The notes below the pieces were generated by a model. The model worked only from the letters and a program-made list of their open reading frames with translations. It was not told the DNA's origin and did no database searches. Shown piece by piece: positions 41,165 to 51,771 of a stretch of 64,000 nt of DNA. Location of the stretch: contig VLTN01000035.1 in assembly GCA_008330645.1 (NCBI GenBank), positions 310,001-374,000 of the forward strand. Reading direction: 5' to 3'. Source of the stretch: Cafeteria roenbergensis (lineage: Eukaryota > Sar > Bigyra > Bicosoecida > Cafeteriaceae). How positions within the stretch are numbered: position 1 is the first letter of the stretch; every line of letters begins with the position of its first letter. The translations under genes were made by a program, and so were the position numbers.

Positions 41165-44100
41165 ATGGAGTCGCCGCTGGTGGCGCCCCGAGCGACGACG
41201 GCCGCTCCCCCAACTCCCTCTGAGGATCCGCTGGCGACCGTGTACCACGTGTGGACTTTCAGCAAGCCCGCGGACGGTCCTGTTCCTAGCTCGGACGAGG
41301 CTCGGGTGGCACACTTCAGGTGGGAGCACGGGGGCGCCTTGCAGGCGGCGAGCAGCGAGCGCGACCTTGCCGACGGCAACGCTCGCGGCGCGTCGCACAG
41401 CCCCGCGCGGGAGACCGGCCCCGACCCCGTCGACGGCCGCATGCCCAGCGTCGTGCCGCTTGTGGAGGGCCTGCAAGGGTCCACAGCCCGTGCGGCGCGG
41501 GGCGATGCCGATCCGTTTTTCAGCCTCGAACTGACCGGCCGCGAGCTCGCGCCGGGCGACGCGGAAGACGTGGTCAGGCGCATGCAGGCCTCGCCCGACG
41601 ACGACAGCGTCTACGCTGGGGACTGCACTGGTGGTGAGGACCGCCTGGCGGCGTCGGGGCAGCTCGGGGCGAGCAGGCCCGGCACCGCCGCAGCCCGCAA
41701 CGGAACGGGTGGAGGCGCCCTGGCCGCGCCCAGCACGCCTCCTCCCGCCGGGGCGGATTCGAGCGCAGCAGCAGCCGCTGGGGCAGCAGCTGCGGCTCGC
41801 GTGGGGCAGGCGGCAACGCTGCTTTCGCCCGAGAGCGACGGCGACAGCATCCGCGACGGCGCAGCGCCGGGCGGCGCCAGGGGCCGCGACGAGGAGGCTG
41901 GGGGCCAGGGTGGGGCTGCTGCCGCAAGCAGGGATGGCCAGGGCCGCGGTTCTGGCGCAGATGGCCGTCCGAAGCGGACGAGCGAAAGGCCGGCTGCCAG
42001 CGCAGGAGCTGCCGCCGGGCGAGGCCGCGAGGGCAGTGTTCCTGGCTATATGCGCCATACGACGTCGACACGGAGGCGCACTCGATCCAAGGCAGCCAGT
42101 CAGAGCGTGACGCCGGCGGGAATCGGCTCCGCCGCTGGCCATGCCGGCCACGTTCGCGCAGGGAAGGTGCCGTCCAGCCCGCTGTGGCGGCGGCAGCGGC
42201 GCGAGGGGGGCGCGCGCCCCTGGGGCGCGATCAAGGCATCGACGTTGCCAACCCGGTCGGCCCGTCGCTCGCTCGCAGCCAGCGCTGCCGAGTCCTCGTC
42301 CAGCCGGCCGGACCCAAGCTCGCCGGCGTACGCAGCCTTGCAGCTTTCGGCGAAGCGCTGGCGCCAGTCGGAGGGCGGGTCGGACCGTGAGCCCGACACG
42401 CCGTCATTCCGGGCAGAGCTGGTCGACGAAACGGGCAAGGTCCGCGAGTTTCGCGCCGGCGTTCGCTGGGCCACTGGAAGGATCAAGGCCGGATCTGGGC
42501 CAGCGAAAGTACCGGCCCTGTCGGAGCGAGAGGCCGCGGGGCGGACGTTGGCACGCCTGGGCCTGTCCGCTGCGCACCCTCGCCCCCTGCTTGGCAAGGG
42601 GCCAGCTGGTGCCGGGGCGGCCTGGGGCACGTGGGCAGGCGAGACGAGGCCCGGCGACGTGGGGAACAGCCTCTGGCAACCCGCCAGCGCCTCCTCCGCG
42701 GTGGCGGGGGTGGAGGGCACGAGCTCTGCCGGGTGGGGCCAGGGCGGCAGCAACCCCATGTCGCTGCTGCAGACCGTGCGCCGGCGACGGCCCGGCTACG
42801 GCCAGGAGGACGACGACGGGAACGCCGCGACGCGGGCCCTCGCCGCGCAAGCGGACGCGATGGACCTGATGGGCTGCCCGCGCTCTCGCTCTCTCATGTA
42901 CGACCGCTGGCGCAAGGGGCAGGAGGAGCACCAGCGCGTGGCGGTCAGCGCGGCCCTCTCGCTGGCAGAGCTGGACGAAGTGGAGAGGCAGGGCACGGAG
43001 GCCCAGAAGGACACCATGGCTCGCAGCATCCCTGGGGCAGAGGCGGAGGGGAAGCGATCGGTCGGCCGGCCGGCCGATGGCGAGGAGCAGGTGGGCGAGT
43101 GGGAGGCGGAGCTGCGCCGCGCGCATGCCAGGCAGGCGCAGAAGGAGGCAGCAGACGCAGAGGCAGCTGCTGCCGAGGAAGCGGCATCTGAGGCCGAGGA
43201 AGTCGGGGCGGCGCGCGCCAGCGCTGGTGCTGGTGCTGGTGCTGGTGCTGGTGCTGGTGCTGGTGCTGGTGCTGGATCTGGTGCTGGCGCTGGTGCTGGT
43301 GCTCGAGGCTCTGCACCGGCCGTACGCGAGGGATCCGGACGCGCCAACCAAACGCCTTCCAGCGGCGCTGAGGGGGAGCCGCGGCGCGATGCGAGTCCCG
43401 CCGAAGCAGGCCCTGCCATGGGAGCAAGAGGAACCCAAAGGCGGCAGCCAGCGGCATCCGCCACAGCCGCTCGGCGATCGACCAAGGGGCCGCTGCCAGA
43501 CAGGAAAGTCGGGCGAAACTCGTGGGTGAGTCCCGTGGACACAGCCTCGTCGCCCATGTCAGCGGCTGGGTATGGCTCTGCTGCAGACCGTGCCGCGCCA
43601 CCCCCGGGCTGGGGCGCACGCGGGAGTGAAGACTGGCAGCAGCAGCAGCAGCAGCAGGGCCGGCCACGGACGGCCATGGCCACGGGTGGCATGCGCGCTG
43701 GGCTCAAGCTCAGCAGCAGCTGGCGGGAGCCACCAGCGGCTGTTGTCCAGGAGTCCAAGGTTGGCGGAGCGGGAGGCAGCGGCTCAGGGAGCAGCCTTGC
43801 CTCCGGTCCAGGAAGCAGCAGCAGCAGCAGTATCAGCGGACCTGAGAGGCTGCGGCTCTTTGCTCGGCTGTGCCGAGTGTGCGCAGCGATTGACGTTCTG
43901 AAGCGCCGCCGGGAAGCGCTGAAGCAGGCTTGCGATGACGTCGAGGCCGAAGCAGCGGCCGAGGGAACCGCAGGAGGCACCCGTGGCGCCCGCGGGCCGA
44001 GGGGGACCTCCCCGTGGGACGCTGCCTCTCCGCGCCGTGGGCGGCGGGACTCGCAAGGCCCTGTGGGGAAGCGGCGCCAGCGTCGCATGACCGTGATGGC

Positions 44101-45058
44101 TGCGGTGTCGGCCGCATCACTCGCGGCCGCGCAGTCTGCGGGAGCTCTTGGAAAGGGCTCCCTGGGAGGGTACGACGTGGCCAGCGTGGCGACACGGGCT
44201 GCCGGGGAGGCTGCCACTGCGGCCGAGAGCCGAGCCGCAGACGTCGACTCTCGCGTCCGCGTGCTGGAGCAAGAGGTGGACGCCGTTGACGACGAGCTCG
44301 AGCACTGGCGGGCGGAGAGAGAGCGGCTGCTGGACCAGCTTCCGGCCCAGGAGCGGTCCAGGGCGCTCACGTGCGTCGCCGGGCTTCGCGAGCGCGGAGC
44401 AGCGCAGTGGGAGGGCATCGCCGCCGCTGACGCCATCGATGCTCTCGCCGCGCGGGCGCTGGACGCCAAGCTCGCCGCTGCGGCGCTGCTTGGGCCCCAC
44501 GACAGAGCCCAAGTGAGCAGAGAGGCGGAGCAGGTGGTGCTGCGCGCGGCCACAGCGGCGGCGCCGCGGAGCGCCATCAGCCTGGCGAGCGGGACGCCTG
44601 GCCTGGGGGACAGGCCCTCTGCGCTTCTGGGGGAACCAGCCGCGCTGCTGCATGCGGTGGCGGGCATGCTGGGCATGGACCGCCCCCGTTCTATTGCCGC
44701 TGCTGCCCCGGGCGCGGAGGCGGCCCCTCAGCGGTCGCCAACAGCGCCTGCGCTGCGCCAGCCGCCGCACAGCCGGCGATCGGCCCCGCGCGATGGCGGC
44801 CGCCCCGCTGCGGCCGAGCACCTTCGCGCTCTGCGCTTGGTTGGCAAGGCTCCTGCTGCCCCGTCGCCCGATGACTCCATGTCTCCGTTCGCGGTCACGC
44901 CGCTGCCGCCCGGGGAGGAGGACAGCTTCGACGACGACAGCCGAGACGTGCCGCTGCGCTCGACCAAGGGCTCAGCAGCGCGGTTCAAGGGCTCCTCCTC
45001 CTCGTCCTCCTCCTCGCGCCTCGCCTGGGGCCACGAGACGAGCGATCCGCGCGATTGA
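41165..45058 (+). CDS. Large low-complexity / coiled-coil protein, function unknown
   Basis: Single-exon reading of 1297 residues from the ATG at 41165 (MESPLVAPRATT). The N-terminus has one non-repetitive stretch (LATVYHVWTFSKPADGPV, HFRWEHGG). The middle is Ala/Gly/Ser/Arg-rich and holds a hexanucleotide Ala-Gly repeat (43223-43303) and a short poly-Gln. Towards the C-terminus are helices with coiled-coil character: LFARLCRVCAAIDVLKRRREALKQ broken over about 43858-43930, and VRVLEQEVDAVDDELEHWRAER at about 44255-44320. The end is Ser-rich. I recognise no family. The opposite strand is also open over much of this interval, a by-product of the base composition; the plus frame is preferred because it contains the heptad-like helices and a clean start. 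Confidence 0.6.
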   Translation: MESPLVAPRATTAAPPTPSEDPLATVYHVWTFSKPADGPVPSSDEARVAHFRWEHGGALQAASSERDLADGNARGASHSPARETGPDPVDGRMPSVVPLVEGLQGSTARAARGDADPFFSLELTGRELAPGDAEDVVRRMQASPDDDSVYAGDCTGGEDRLAASGQLGASRPGTAAARNGTGGGALAAPSTPPPAGADSSAAAAAGAAAAARVGQAATLLSPESDGDSIRDGAAPGGARGRDEEAGGQGGAAAASRDGQGRGSGADGRPKRTSERPAASAGAAAGRGREGSVPGYMRHTTSTRRRTRSKAASQSVTPAGIGSAAGHAGHVRAGKVPSSPLWRRQRREGGARPWGAIKASTLPTRSARRSLAASAAESSSSRPDPSSPAYAALQLSAKRWRQSEGGSDREPDTPSFRAELVDETGKVREFRAGVRWATGRIKAGSGPAKVPALSEREAAGRTLARLGLSAAHPRPLLGKGPAGAGAAWGTWAGETRPGDVGNSLWQPASASSAVAGVEGTSSAGWGQGGSNPMSLLQTVRRRRPGYGQEDDDGNAATRALAAQADAMDLMGCPRSRSLMYDRWRKGQEEHQRVAVSAALSLAELDEVERQGTEAQKDTMARSIPGAEAEGKRSVGRPADGEEQVGEWEAELRRAHARQAQKEAADAEAAAAEEAASEAEEVGAARASAGAGAGAGAGAGAGAGAGSGAGAGAGARGSAPAVREGSGRANQTPSSGAEGEPRRDASPAEAGPAMGARGTQRRQPAASATAARRSTKGPLPDRKVGRNSWVSPVDTASSPMSAAGYGSAADRAAPPPGWGARGSEDWQQQQQQQGRPRTAMATGGMRAGLKLSSSWREPPAAVVQESKVGGAGGSGSGSSLASGPGSSSSSSISGPERLRLFARLCRVCAAIDVLKRRREALKQACDDVEAEAAAEGTAGGTRGARGPRGTSPWDAASPRRGRRDSQGPVGKRRQRRMTVMAAVSAASLAAAQSAGALGKGSLGGYDVASVATRAAGEAATAAESRAADVDSRVRVLEQEVDAVDDELEHWRAERERLLDQLPAQERSRALTCVAGLRERGAAQWEGIAAADAIDALAARALDAKLAAAALLGPHDRAQVSREAEQVVLRAATAAAPRSAISLASGTPGLGDRPSALLGEPAALLHAVAGMLGMDRPRSIAAAAPGAEAAPQRSPTAPALRQPPHSRRSAPRDGGRPAAAEHLRALRLVGKAPAAPSPDDSMSPFAVTPLPPGEEDSFDDDSRDVPLRSTKGSAARFKGSSSSSSSSRLAWGHETSDPRD
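43223..43303. repeat. GCTGGT tandem repeat (Ala-Gly)
   Basis: About 13 copies of GCTGGT with two interruptions, in frame within the unknown gene 41165-45058. Read on the plus strand it encodes alternating Ala-Gly. Confidence 0.85.
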
Positions 45059-45400
45059 TTGACACGCAGTGTTGCCAGGCACGCCCGCCACTGCCAAGAT
45101 TCGCGCATCGGGTCGGGCGCGCCTCCGTCGGCTGCTGGACGCGCACCGGTACAGGGTGTTTGTGTACAGAGCGAATGGTTGAGTGTATGGATGGATGCTT
45201 GCCTGCAGGGCGCAGGCCCACCCAAGCGGTGACTGCCGGCGGAACCGTGGTGCAGCGGAATCGGGTCGGACTCAGAGGCGGGACATGCACACACACCCAC
45301 ACACACACAATACACACGCCGAGAGGATTTGCCCTGCCAACGCAGCGATGGCTGTGCGTGCGCACCCACCCCACCGGGGCTGGCATTGACGCGCCCGCGC
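45059..45400. other. Convergent spacer with a CA microsatellite
   Basis: 342 bp of 3' regions of the unknown plus-strand gene and the LRR-IQ-WW gene. It contains a (CA)n microsatellite at about 45287-45317. No gene was seen. Confidence 0.6.
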
Positions 45401-48400
45401 CTACGCATCCCATGAAGGTTCTGCCTTCGCGTCAGAAGAGGCATAGCCTGCACCGTCGGCAGCATCGTAACCGTGCTGGTCGTAGTGCCCGTAGCCAGCC
45501 GAGGCACCGTACCCATCTGCAGCGCCAGCAGCGAAGCCCTCAGCCGCGTAGCCCTCGTATCCATAGCCGGCGGCCTGGGTGCCGTCGAAGCCCTCGTACC
45601 CGCTGGCGTCCACCGTGTACCCCTGGGCACTCGCCTCCGCGCCGTACCCGAGGCTCTCTGCCGCAGCGTGGCCGTCGTAGCCTTGTGCGCCGCCCTGGGC
45701 CCACGCTGCAGCCTCGGATGGGGCCACGCCGTACCCGTCGCCCACGCGCGGCGTTCCCCACCCCACCGGGCGCTCCCAGGACGACTCGCCGGTGGCGTGG
45801 TCCAGCCAGTAGTCGGCCGCGTGCTCCTCCGACCAGTACTTGGCCCAGCTCCAGCCTGGGAGCACCTCAGTCGGGGCCTCTCCGGGCGCAGGCCGGGGCG
45901 TGCTGAAGCCAGCCGGGCGGTCCCACGTGCTCTCGCCGCTGGTCTCGTTGTAGTAGTAGCTCGCCCCCGACGCCTCGTCCTGGAACCGCGCCCACCCGCT
46001 GCCCGGGGGCCCGGCCTCCACGGGGCGCGAGCCGTCCGCAGGCAGCCGGGGGGTCGAGTACTCCGGCGGGCGGTCCCATGTGCTGTCGCCCGTGTGGGCG
46101 TTGTAGTAGTAGACTGACGGCGCGGCGCCGCCCTCGCCAGCCACAACGTACTTGAGCCAGCCGCCGGGCCCGGGCTCGGGAACAGCCTTTCCGGGGCCCG
46201 GGGGCACGGGGAAGTCGCTTGTCGGGGGCTCGAACACCGGGAGACCGTCCTCGCCCACCTTGCGCTCCCCGGCGTCGGGGCCCTCTGCTCGCGGCGAGAC
46301 GAAGAAGGAGGGGCGGTCGTTGGACAGCACGCCCGTCTTGACGTCGAAGTAGGCCACTGCCCCCGTCGCCGGGTCCCGCACCTTGGTCCAGCCGTCGTTC
46401 GCCGCCTCGCGCACGGACTTGGAGCGCAGACCGCCGCCGGTCCGAGCGCCTTGCACGACTGCCGCTGCGGGGCGCACGTCGGCGTCGGCGCTGAGCTCTT
46501 GGATGTGCGTGGCTGCGGGCACGGCTCTGCCCCCGCGCGCCACCGACGCTGCGGCAGCCGCTGCTGCCGCCTCCCCTGCAGCGGCGAGCTCCTGCGCGCT
46601 CCGCGTGGCCTCCTGGGCGCTCCCCGCCACGCCTGCGTCTCCGACCGCCGCCTCGGAGCGCGGCATCCAGCCAGCAAACTCGTCCTGCCTGACCTCTGAG
46701 GGCCACAGGGCCGGCCACTCGCCCTCGCCGTAGTCGATGCGGCTGCCGTAGTAGTCATTGAGCGCCCTGAACGCGTGGTGCCGCCGCTTCCCGCCCCCGT
46801 GCACCGCTGCGAAGCAGGTCTGGCAGAAGAACTCGCTGCAGTCCTTGCACTCGACGTCGGCCACCTGCTCCTCGCAGTTGGAGCAGTGCGGCTTGGGCTC
46901 CAAGTTGAGCGCCTCCTGGGGCTTGCGCCACCGGATCTCGCCTGTGAGCTTGTCGTACCAGAACGGGCGGCCGACGCGGTCGTCCCACATCTGCTTCCAG
47001 CGGCGGGCCCGGGTCTCGCGCTCAGCATCCGCCCGCCGGCGGCCAAGCTCGCCCCGCCAGCGCCGCTGCACCTGGATCGCGGCCCAGTCAAAGAGGCTCC
47101 GGCGCTTCAGCGCGTCAACCTCCACCAGCCGGGCCAGCCTCGCCGCCTCCACCCTGCCACGGTGTCCCAGCCACACGCGCTGCACGAACCTCGCGGCGTC
47201 ATCCAGCTGCTTTTCGCGTGCCGCCCGGGCGCGCCTCACCAGCTTCATGGCGACCCTGGCCGCCTTGCCGCGCCACGCCCGCTGCACCAGCAGGGCGGCG
47301 TCCTCCATCGCCTTGGCGCGCCGCTCCTGCCTGACCTGGTGTGCACGCATGCGGCCGCAGCGGGCGCGCCAGGCAGCCTGCACAGCCGTCGCAGCCGCGT
47401 CCAGCGCCTCCCTGTCTTGCTTGATCGCCTCCGTCGTCCGCCTCGCCAGCCGGCCCCGGACGCACCCCTGAATCGTCCTTGCCGCGCGAAACCGCCGCTC
47501 CTCCTCGGCCAGCTTGCGGGCCCGAGCCAGCGCGGCCGCCCGCCTCCCCGCGACCCCCCTGGCCAGGCGCTGGATGTTGGTCGCTGCGAGGTCTTGGCGG
47601 CGCTTGTGAAGCCTGTGGGCAGTGAGGAACACGGCAAACGCCCCCCTGCCGCGCCAGCCCCGGAACACCCGCTGGACAAGCACGGCCGCAGCCAGCAGGC
47701 GCCGCCTGTGCTCTTCGCCGGCCAGGCGCAGCCTGGCGGCCAGGCGCCGCGCGGCCCGGCCCCGCCACGCAGCCTGCACCTTTCGGACCAGCTCCTGCTG
47801 CCTGAGGAGCTCCAGCCGGTGGCGCTCCATGGCGGCCTCCCGGCGGGCGCGCAGGCCACGGAACGCCGCCTGAAAGCGGATGGCTGCCCGGCGCTCGCGC
47901 TTGCGCTCAAGCCAGAGCAGCGCAACGTCGAAGCGCGCCCGTGCCCCTCTGGCCAAGGCCTGGAGCTTCGTGGCGAGCCAGACGCGGAGGCGAGCCCTGC
48001 GAATCGCAGACACGCGCTTGCGGGCCCGTCTGCCGCGAAAGAGGGCCTGGATGCTCGCTGCCGCAGCCCAGGTCCGCCCGTAGACGGCGATCTCGCGGTA
48101 CTCGTCGCCGCGGGGGGCGGGGCCGTATCCGAAATGGGACTTGGACACCCTCACGACGGCGTGCGCAAAGGCCTGCGACATGGCGGCCAGGCCGGTGCGG
48201 GACACGGCGCAGCCTGAGAGCTCCAGGCGCGTGATGGTGGTGCTGCGCATCGCAAGCCAGGAGACGCCCGTCTCCGTGACCCCCTCGCAGCCCCTGAACG
48301 ACAGGTCCTTGAGCCCCGGGAAGAGGTCGGCGTCGGCCAGGGCAAAGAGCGAGAGGTCTGTGAGCCGCTTGCACCCCGTCATGTCCAGCGTCTGCAGGGA

Positions 48401-50003
48401 GCGGCAGCGGCGAGCCAAGGCCGACACGCCCCTATCAGACACGTCTGAGCAGTCGGCGACGCACAAGCTCGTCAGCGAGGCCCTTGCCGTGGATGCCAGC
48501 GCGGCGAGCACGCCGTCCGTCACGGCTTCGCGCGACGACCGAAGGTTCACCGCCGTGAGCGCCGGCAGGCCGGCGAGGCAGTCGCGCAGCCCTGGGGCCG
48601 TGAGCCCCCCGCACGCGGACAGCGCGAGCCGCTTCAGGTCTGGGAAGGCCCGCGGCAGCCGCCGGGCGACCCTGTCCCCGACCTGCGTGCAGCCGCCCAG
48701 GTTCAGCGCCTCGATGGGAGGGGCCGCGTCCGCCAGCGCCTGCAGCCCCTCCTGCGCGAAGCCGCGCTGCGCCCCGTCGCTGAGGAGAAAGAGGCCTCCA
48801 AAGTCGAGCTCTGCCAGCTCGGGGCAGCCCCCCGCGAGGTGCCGCACCCCAACGTCGCCGACGCGCTTGCAACCTGCGAGGCGCAGGCGGCGCAGCAGGG
48901 GGGTGCCCTCCGCGAGGGCCCGCATGCCGACGTCGGAGACCTTGGTGCACCCGCGGAGGTCGAGGGTGGTGAGGGAGTGGCACGCTCCGGCGAGCCAGGA
49001 CAGGCCCGAGTCGGAGAGCTTTTCGCAGTTGACAAGCGAGAGGGTCTCGAGGGCGGTGCAGTGCTGCGCCAGGCCGAGGCAAGCAACGTCGGTGATCTTG
49101 TACGGGAGGTCTCGGCGGTCGAGGAGAAGCTTCCGCAGGCCCGGGGCGGCCTGAGCCACTGCCAGCACCCCCGGGTCGGACAGCGACGTGCACAGGGGCA
49201 GGCTGACGTCGGTCAAGGCAGTCATGCCCCTGACGCAAGCGCGAAGGTCGTCGTCTTTGAGGCGGTCGTGGCCGCTGAGGTCCAGCGTCTCGATGGCAGG
49301 GCAGCCAGCGCCTAGCCGCGCAAGCACCCAGCCGGGGACCCACGAGCAGCGAGCGAGGCCGAGCGTGCGAAGGCGGGGACAGCAGTCCGCCACTGCTGCC
49401 AGGCCTGCGCCTCGAACGCCCTCGCAGCCGTCGAGCTTGAGCTCGGCCAGGAGCGGCGAGGCCATGGCCACGGCTCGCAGGCCAGCGTCAGTGAGGTTCA
49501 GAGCGCCCGACACGTCCAGCGCCCGGAACAGGCCCCGAGCCGACTCGGCCACGGCCTTGAGCGAGGCGTCCTGCGCGCCGTCGGCCCGGGGCACTCGCAG
49601 CGTGTGAAGCACGGTGGAGCGGAAACCCGGGTCGGCGGACGTTGGCGGCAGCGGCGGCCGCGCGGCCTCCACCAGCAGCGGGTCCGCCGTCGGCGCAACG
49701 GCCACCATGGGGGTGGAGAACATCCGCCGGCGGTTTCGCCTCGCCCGGAGGGCGGGTGAGGGAACGGCCGACCCGTCGTCGGTGCGCGCTGCGGCCCCGG
49801 CGCGTGCCGACGCGCTCAGCGGTCCGGCGGTGGATCGCATGGGGGATGGGTCGCCGCTGCGAGAATACGCGGCCGCACCAGGGCTGCCCAGGGCCGACGC
49901 GCTGAGATATGGCATGGCAAACTGGGAGGCCCCGCCGCTGTCCGCGCCGCCCGAGGGATCCACAGTCAGCTCGTCCATGCCTCGCGTTGACACGATGGTC
50001 CCG

Positions 50004-50037
<34 letters not shown>

Positions 50038-51460
50038 TTGCAACGGTGGCCTGGCCTGTCGCGCCGCCTCGATAACGAGACCGGCCGCGCGCGCGTGCCG
50101 CCGGCCCGTCCGACGGCGCCGCGTCTGGGAGCACGCCGCTGCTCGCCGTTGCTGTGCCCCAGAGCGACGTGGGCACCCCTGGCGTCACCAGCGCCCCCGA
50201 AAGTCCGTCCGTCGCCAGGGGGGTGGAGAGGGGGGGCAGGGTCCCCGGCCTCGACCTCGAGGCCCCGGAACGGCTCTGCCCGAATGCCTCCGGTGCGAAT
50301 GTGGAGCGACGCTGCGTCTGCGCGGACGGATCCTGCGTCGTGGCCATGGACGCGGCAAAGAGCGACGCATCCCCAGCAGGGCTGGCGCTGCCTCCGAAAA
50401 CGGGCCCGCCGGCCAGGGAGGCGCCGGTGCGCATGGGAGAGGGCATGGGTGCGCGCCCTCCCTCGGAGGACAAGCTAGCCAGGCTGGGGCTTGCTGTGAT
50501 TCCTTCGCTCAGCGGGGGGGCAAGGAGCGACGCTGCGTCGCTCCTTGCCCTTGCGTGGCCGCCCCTGTAGCCACCGTCCGCAACCTCAATCGGGGCCAAG
50601 CCCAGGGGGGCCTGCCCGTGCAGCGGAGGCAGGCGCTGGGCGCGCGACGGGGTGCCTCGCTCCAGCCCGGCGGGCCGGGACCACAGCCCGCCGCCACGGC
50701 CCCCTCCGGGCCCAAGCTCGGCGTCGTCGCCCTCCTCTTCGGCTTCCTTGTCTTCCACGAGCCCTGGGTCTTGGCTGGAGGCATACACTCCGCTTCTGGT
50801 GATGGTCTCTGCCATCGCGGCAGCCTGGGCCTCGGCGCGCTCTGCGCGAACGGCGTTGACTGCGGCAAGGCGAAACAGCACCGCCGCATCCACCAACACG
50901 CTCCAGTTGCTGAGGTCCACGACTTGGCCCTCCAGCAGGGACTCCGGAACCTCCTTCACCGTGAACACGGCCTTGCCGGCTTGGCCGGATGCCGCAAGGA
51001 TTTCCTCAGCCCGGGCAGCGCTGGCGGCCCCAGCCGCTCCTCCGGCTCCACTGGCCTCCTGCGCACGCTTTCCGCGGCGCCTCAGGCCCCAGCTGCGCGC
51101 CGCAGGTCTCGATGGAGCGGCCACTGGCGGAGCGCGGGCGCCGCTCCTGACTGACGACGCCATGGCCTCGTAGTCGCGAGCCAGCGGCGGACGATCGGCG
51201 GAGCCCGCGCTCCCAGTCCTCGAAATGCGGTCAGTGCCCCGACTGGGCCGGCTGGGAAGCACCGCACTCCCGCCGAATCGCACGCGGCCGCCAGTCGGAG
51301 ATGCCCACGCCTGCGCAGCCGCGCCGCCTCGGTCCTCGCCAAACGCGGACATGGACGCCGAGCCCAGGGGCCCCAGCGAGCGTGAGCCGTCAAAGCTCCC
51401 GGGGATGGAAGCCATGGAGGGCACCACGCCGCTGAGACCCCACGCATCCGAGGCGGCCAT
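45401..51460 (-). CDS. LRR-IQ-WW-B-box multidomain scaffold protein
   Basis: Single exon, 2019 residues, start ATG at 51460 (MAASDAWGLSG). Domains in order: a Ser/Gly-rich N-terminus with poly-Gln; about 18 leucine-rich repeats of the AMN1/F-box-LRR kind (about residues 617-1110; units like LRTLGLARCSWV and LTTLDLRGCTKVSDVG); a run of IQ motifs (about 1125-1480; AASIQALFRGRRARKR, VQRAWRGKAARVAMK) that would bind calmodulin or myosin-like light chains; a WW-like segment (PFWYDKLTGEIRWRKP, about 1490-1513); a B-box-type zinc cluster (CSNCEEQVADVECKDC, then FFCQTCF, about 1525-1550); four WW domains (about 1687-1900; YYYNAHTGDSTWDRP, YYYNETSGESTWDRP); and a Tyr/Gly-rich tail of GY repeats. No F-box or catalytic domain was seen. 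It is probably a calmodulin-binding scaffold that contacts proline-rich partners. It diverges from the VIMP-like gene. Confidence 0.87.
50009..50035. repeat. GCT trinucleotide repeat (poly-Gln)
   Basis: Nine uninterrupted GCT units. Read on the minus strand they encode poly-Gln in the N-terminal region of the LRR-IQ-WW gene. Confidence 0.85.
50518..50550. repeat. Perfect 15-bp inverted repeat with 3-nt loop, inside a CDS
   Basis: Arms 50518-50532 and 50536-50550 are perfectly complementary around the loop CTG. It lies in the coding sequence of the LRR-IQ-WW gene at about residues 304-314. Such a GC-rich hairpin would be very stable in RNA and in single-stranded DNA. Confidence 0.85.
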
Positions 51461-51771
51461 CCGTTGCCGAGCGGCAAGGTCAACGCAACTCAGCCCGTTC
51501 GCAACGCTCGGGCGATTGCAAACGCCTCAGGCCTGATGTCCCTGGCCGGAGCGGATTCGTTGCCTGGCCACAGTGTTGCGCGCCAGACAGCCACACGCCC
51601 GCCTCGCTGTGCCGGGCGCGGAGGCCGGCCCATTGGGCCGGCCGCCTCCAGCGTTCGGGCAGAGCTCCACGGCGAGCCGGCCCTCGCTCAAGCCGGAGCC
51701 TGCCGGCACCGCCGCACTCCGGCGAGGGACCGGCGCAAGTCGGCGTCGCTCGCACAGGAGGGTGCTGAAAC
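51461..51771. promoter_or_regulatory. Divergent intergenic region, LRR-IQ-WW / VIMP-like
   Basis: 311 bp between divergent start codons, presumably with both promoters. No defined motif was recognised. Confidence 0.4.

Noticed and set aside
42796-44676. Long minus-strand frame over the unknown gene 41165-45058
   Set aside because: Low-complexity Ser/Ala/Pro translation. The plus frame has coiled-coil heptads and a clean start, though the choice is less certain than for the other shadows.
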